A stretch of 64,000 nt of DNA from Bimuria novae-zelandiae CBS 107.79 (Eukaryota; Ascomycota; Dothideomycetes; Pleosporales; Didymosphaeriaceae). Under the pieces are notes generated by a model, which saw only the letters and a program-made list of their open reading frames with translations, had not been told where the DNA came from and ran no database searches. Of this stretch, positions 63,131-64,000 are shown one piece after another; position 1 is the first letter of the stretch, and each line of letters starts with the position of its first letter. The position numbers were made by a program, and so were the translations under genes. The stretch covers positions 190,621 through 254,620 of the forward strand of contig ML976681.1 of the NCBI GenBank assembly GCA_010015655.1. The letters are read 5' to 3'.

Positions 63131-64000
63131 ATGCCTAGTGTTAGCTAGGATGTTATAAGGGTATTCTAGCATAATAATGGCGGGTTATCGCTTATGCTGG
63201 CGTCTTCCCTCTCCGAGGTAGACAAGTTAGTGTAGATAGTTAATTGTGGACGAATGCTACTAGTAGATAGTTATTCTATATTAAGGCTCCTCTAGCCTGT
63301 AGCGGCCCGCCTTGGTCTCTTTTCTCTGCTAGTAGTAGAGGAGGATGTATAGGAGGTAGTAGTTATGGGAGGTGTAGCCCTGCTTTCTCCTTCTTGCCTC
63401 TGGGCAGAAAGGTGGGAAGGCACTGTCTCTAATACCTCTATAAGAGGAGCCTTAGGCTAAAGTGTTGCCTATTTAAGGGCTACTTTAACTATCTTATAGA
63501 GGTGCTACTATGCTATTTTACCTGCGCGACAGATAGCCTTTAGCTTAGTCTTTATAGGCTTAGTAATATATCTATTAACCTAGCGAGGAGCTGCCGGGCA
63601 GTTAGTATAACTAGCTAGATAAGGGCTATAATAATTAGCATATATAGCTTTATAGGTGTAACTGTCTCCGTACTATTCTTGGTATTTATCTATACGGTCC
63701 CCGTAGTGTGCACAGCGGGCTACTTAGGTATAGTAGGTAGCGTTGCAGTAGCCCTGGCAGCCTAGGTTATGTTACTATATAGTGGGATACTTGTGGATTT
63801 CCTTCGAGAATTAGCTAGTGCTAAAGAGCTAGAACGAGCAGACTAGCTCCTTGTATAAAATAATTTAGGTAATAAGGCTATGCTAATTCGCCCTATGTCG
63901 TAAGGTCCTATAACTAACTAGCTACTTACCTATTTACGAGCAGACCTCTTCCTTTACTAGCTAGGTAGTAGTTAGTAGTTCTATGCCGTCTAGGGTCTAA
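63131..64000 (-). pseudogene. LINE-2 ORF1, C-terminal part (broken, incomplete)
   Basis: At the right edge the minus-strand frame has a zinc-knuckle region at about 63760-63590 (ARCAHYGDRIDKYQEQYG; YLASYTNCPAAPRQ), in which several Cys and His are now Tyr. The CPAAPRQVNR ending is also found in LINE-1 ORF1. A Ser/Thr/Arg-rich tail follows (SYTSSSTTSREKRPRRAATG near 63345-63290). The protein would bind LINE RNA. The N-terminal half lies outside the window. Confidence 0.78.

Larger units (their letters stand above)
59264..64000 (-). mobile_element. LINE-2: second Tad1-type LINE, running off the window
   Basis: On the minus strand it has the same order as LINE-1 (ORF1 zinc knuckles, endonuclease, RT, RNase H) in the same orientation. 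The protein sequences are clearly related but diverged, so it is a different family of the same clade. Its 5' end is beyond position 64000. The 3' end lies near the purine-rich tract at about 59230-59263. No target duplication can be tested here. Confidence 0.88.

Noticed and set aside
1..64000. Pervasive TAA/TAG in otherwise readable proteins could mean a genetic code with TAA/TAG as glutamine.
   Set aside because: The stops also replace Trp (TGG to TAG), the same transitions occur in non-coding LTR pairs, and active-site residues are changed as well (DSG, YVDD, CCHC). Mutation of CA/TG explains all of it.
1..64000. tRNA, rRNA, CRISPR arrays, telomeric TTAGGG arrays.
   Set aside because: No cloverleaf, no rRNA landmark, no regularly spaced identical repeats with unique spacers and no TTAGGG run was seen on either strand. 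Tandem repeats present are explained by LTR, leader or microsatellites.

Overview
This 64 kb window reads as a gene-free block of filamentous-ascomycete (Pezizomycotina) heterochromatin made of nested transposable elements. The families point to a fungus: chromodomain Ty3/Gypsy, two kinds of Ty1/Copia, Tad1-type LINEs, pogo/Fot1-type and Tc1/mariner-type DNA transposons. Almost every coding frame is broken by TAA/TAG at former Gln or Trp codons. CA/TG dinucleotides are depleted in favour of TA, and where I compared LTR pairs base by base (Copia-D and Copia-G) every base substitution is a G:C/A:T transition. This is the signature of repeat-induced point mutation (RIP). I found no host gene, tRNA, rRNA or CRISPR array. 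Element names (Gypsy-A, Copia-X and so on) are local labels, not database names.

Layout. 1-98 is an unassigned fragment with a strong hairpin. 99-1651 is the 5' end of a minus-strand Copia (D', same family as Copia-D) inserted in the integrase region of Gypsy-A (1652 to about 3816). 3817-37407 is one old plus-strand Copia (Copia-X) split into five blocks by four direct insertions, each with a 5-bp target-site duplication (TSD): Gypsy-1 (3911-11659, TSD CGCAG), Copia-B (13068-17717, TCTAA), Gypsy-2 (17873-25058, GAAAT) and Copia-C (25675-36005, ACTAG). Copia-C itself carries Copia-D (26216-31424, TAAGC), and Gypsy-1 carries a 287-bp solo LTR (6735-7021, ACTTA) beside its RT active site. Removing the insertions rejoins the Copia-X gag and pol frames.

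37408-43569 is Copia-G. Its left flank is the end of the Copia-X integrase, but its right flank is an earlier part of the integrase of a different Copia (Copia-Y, 43570-45054). This looks like a recombination junction. Copia-Y is interrupted by Gypsy-C (45055-48914, 3'-truncated), which abuts a minus-strand Tad1-like LINE-1 (48915-58047). LINE-1 holds a complete pogo-type element (50593-52726, TSD TA) and a complete Tc1/mariner-type element (54087-55711, apparent 6-bp TSD GCTTTC). A second pogo fragment (from 58048) lies in the LINE-1 5' region and is followed by a second LINE that runs off the right edge.

The genes do not form a host pathway. They are the gag, protease, integrase, RT and RNase H modules of retroelements plus DDE transposases. 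The points worth most attention are the non-TA target duplication of the Tc1-type element, the chimeric flanks of Copia-G, the loss of the integrase core in Copia-B, and two unassigned modules of 1.4-1.9 kb between chromodomain and 3' LTR in Gypsy-1 and Gypsy-2.
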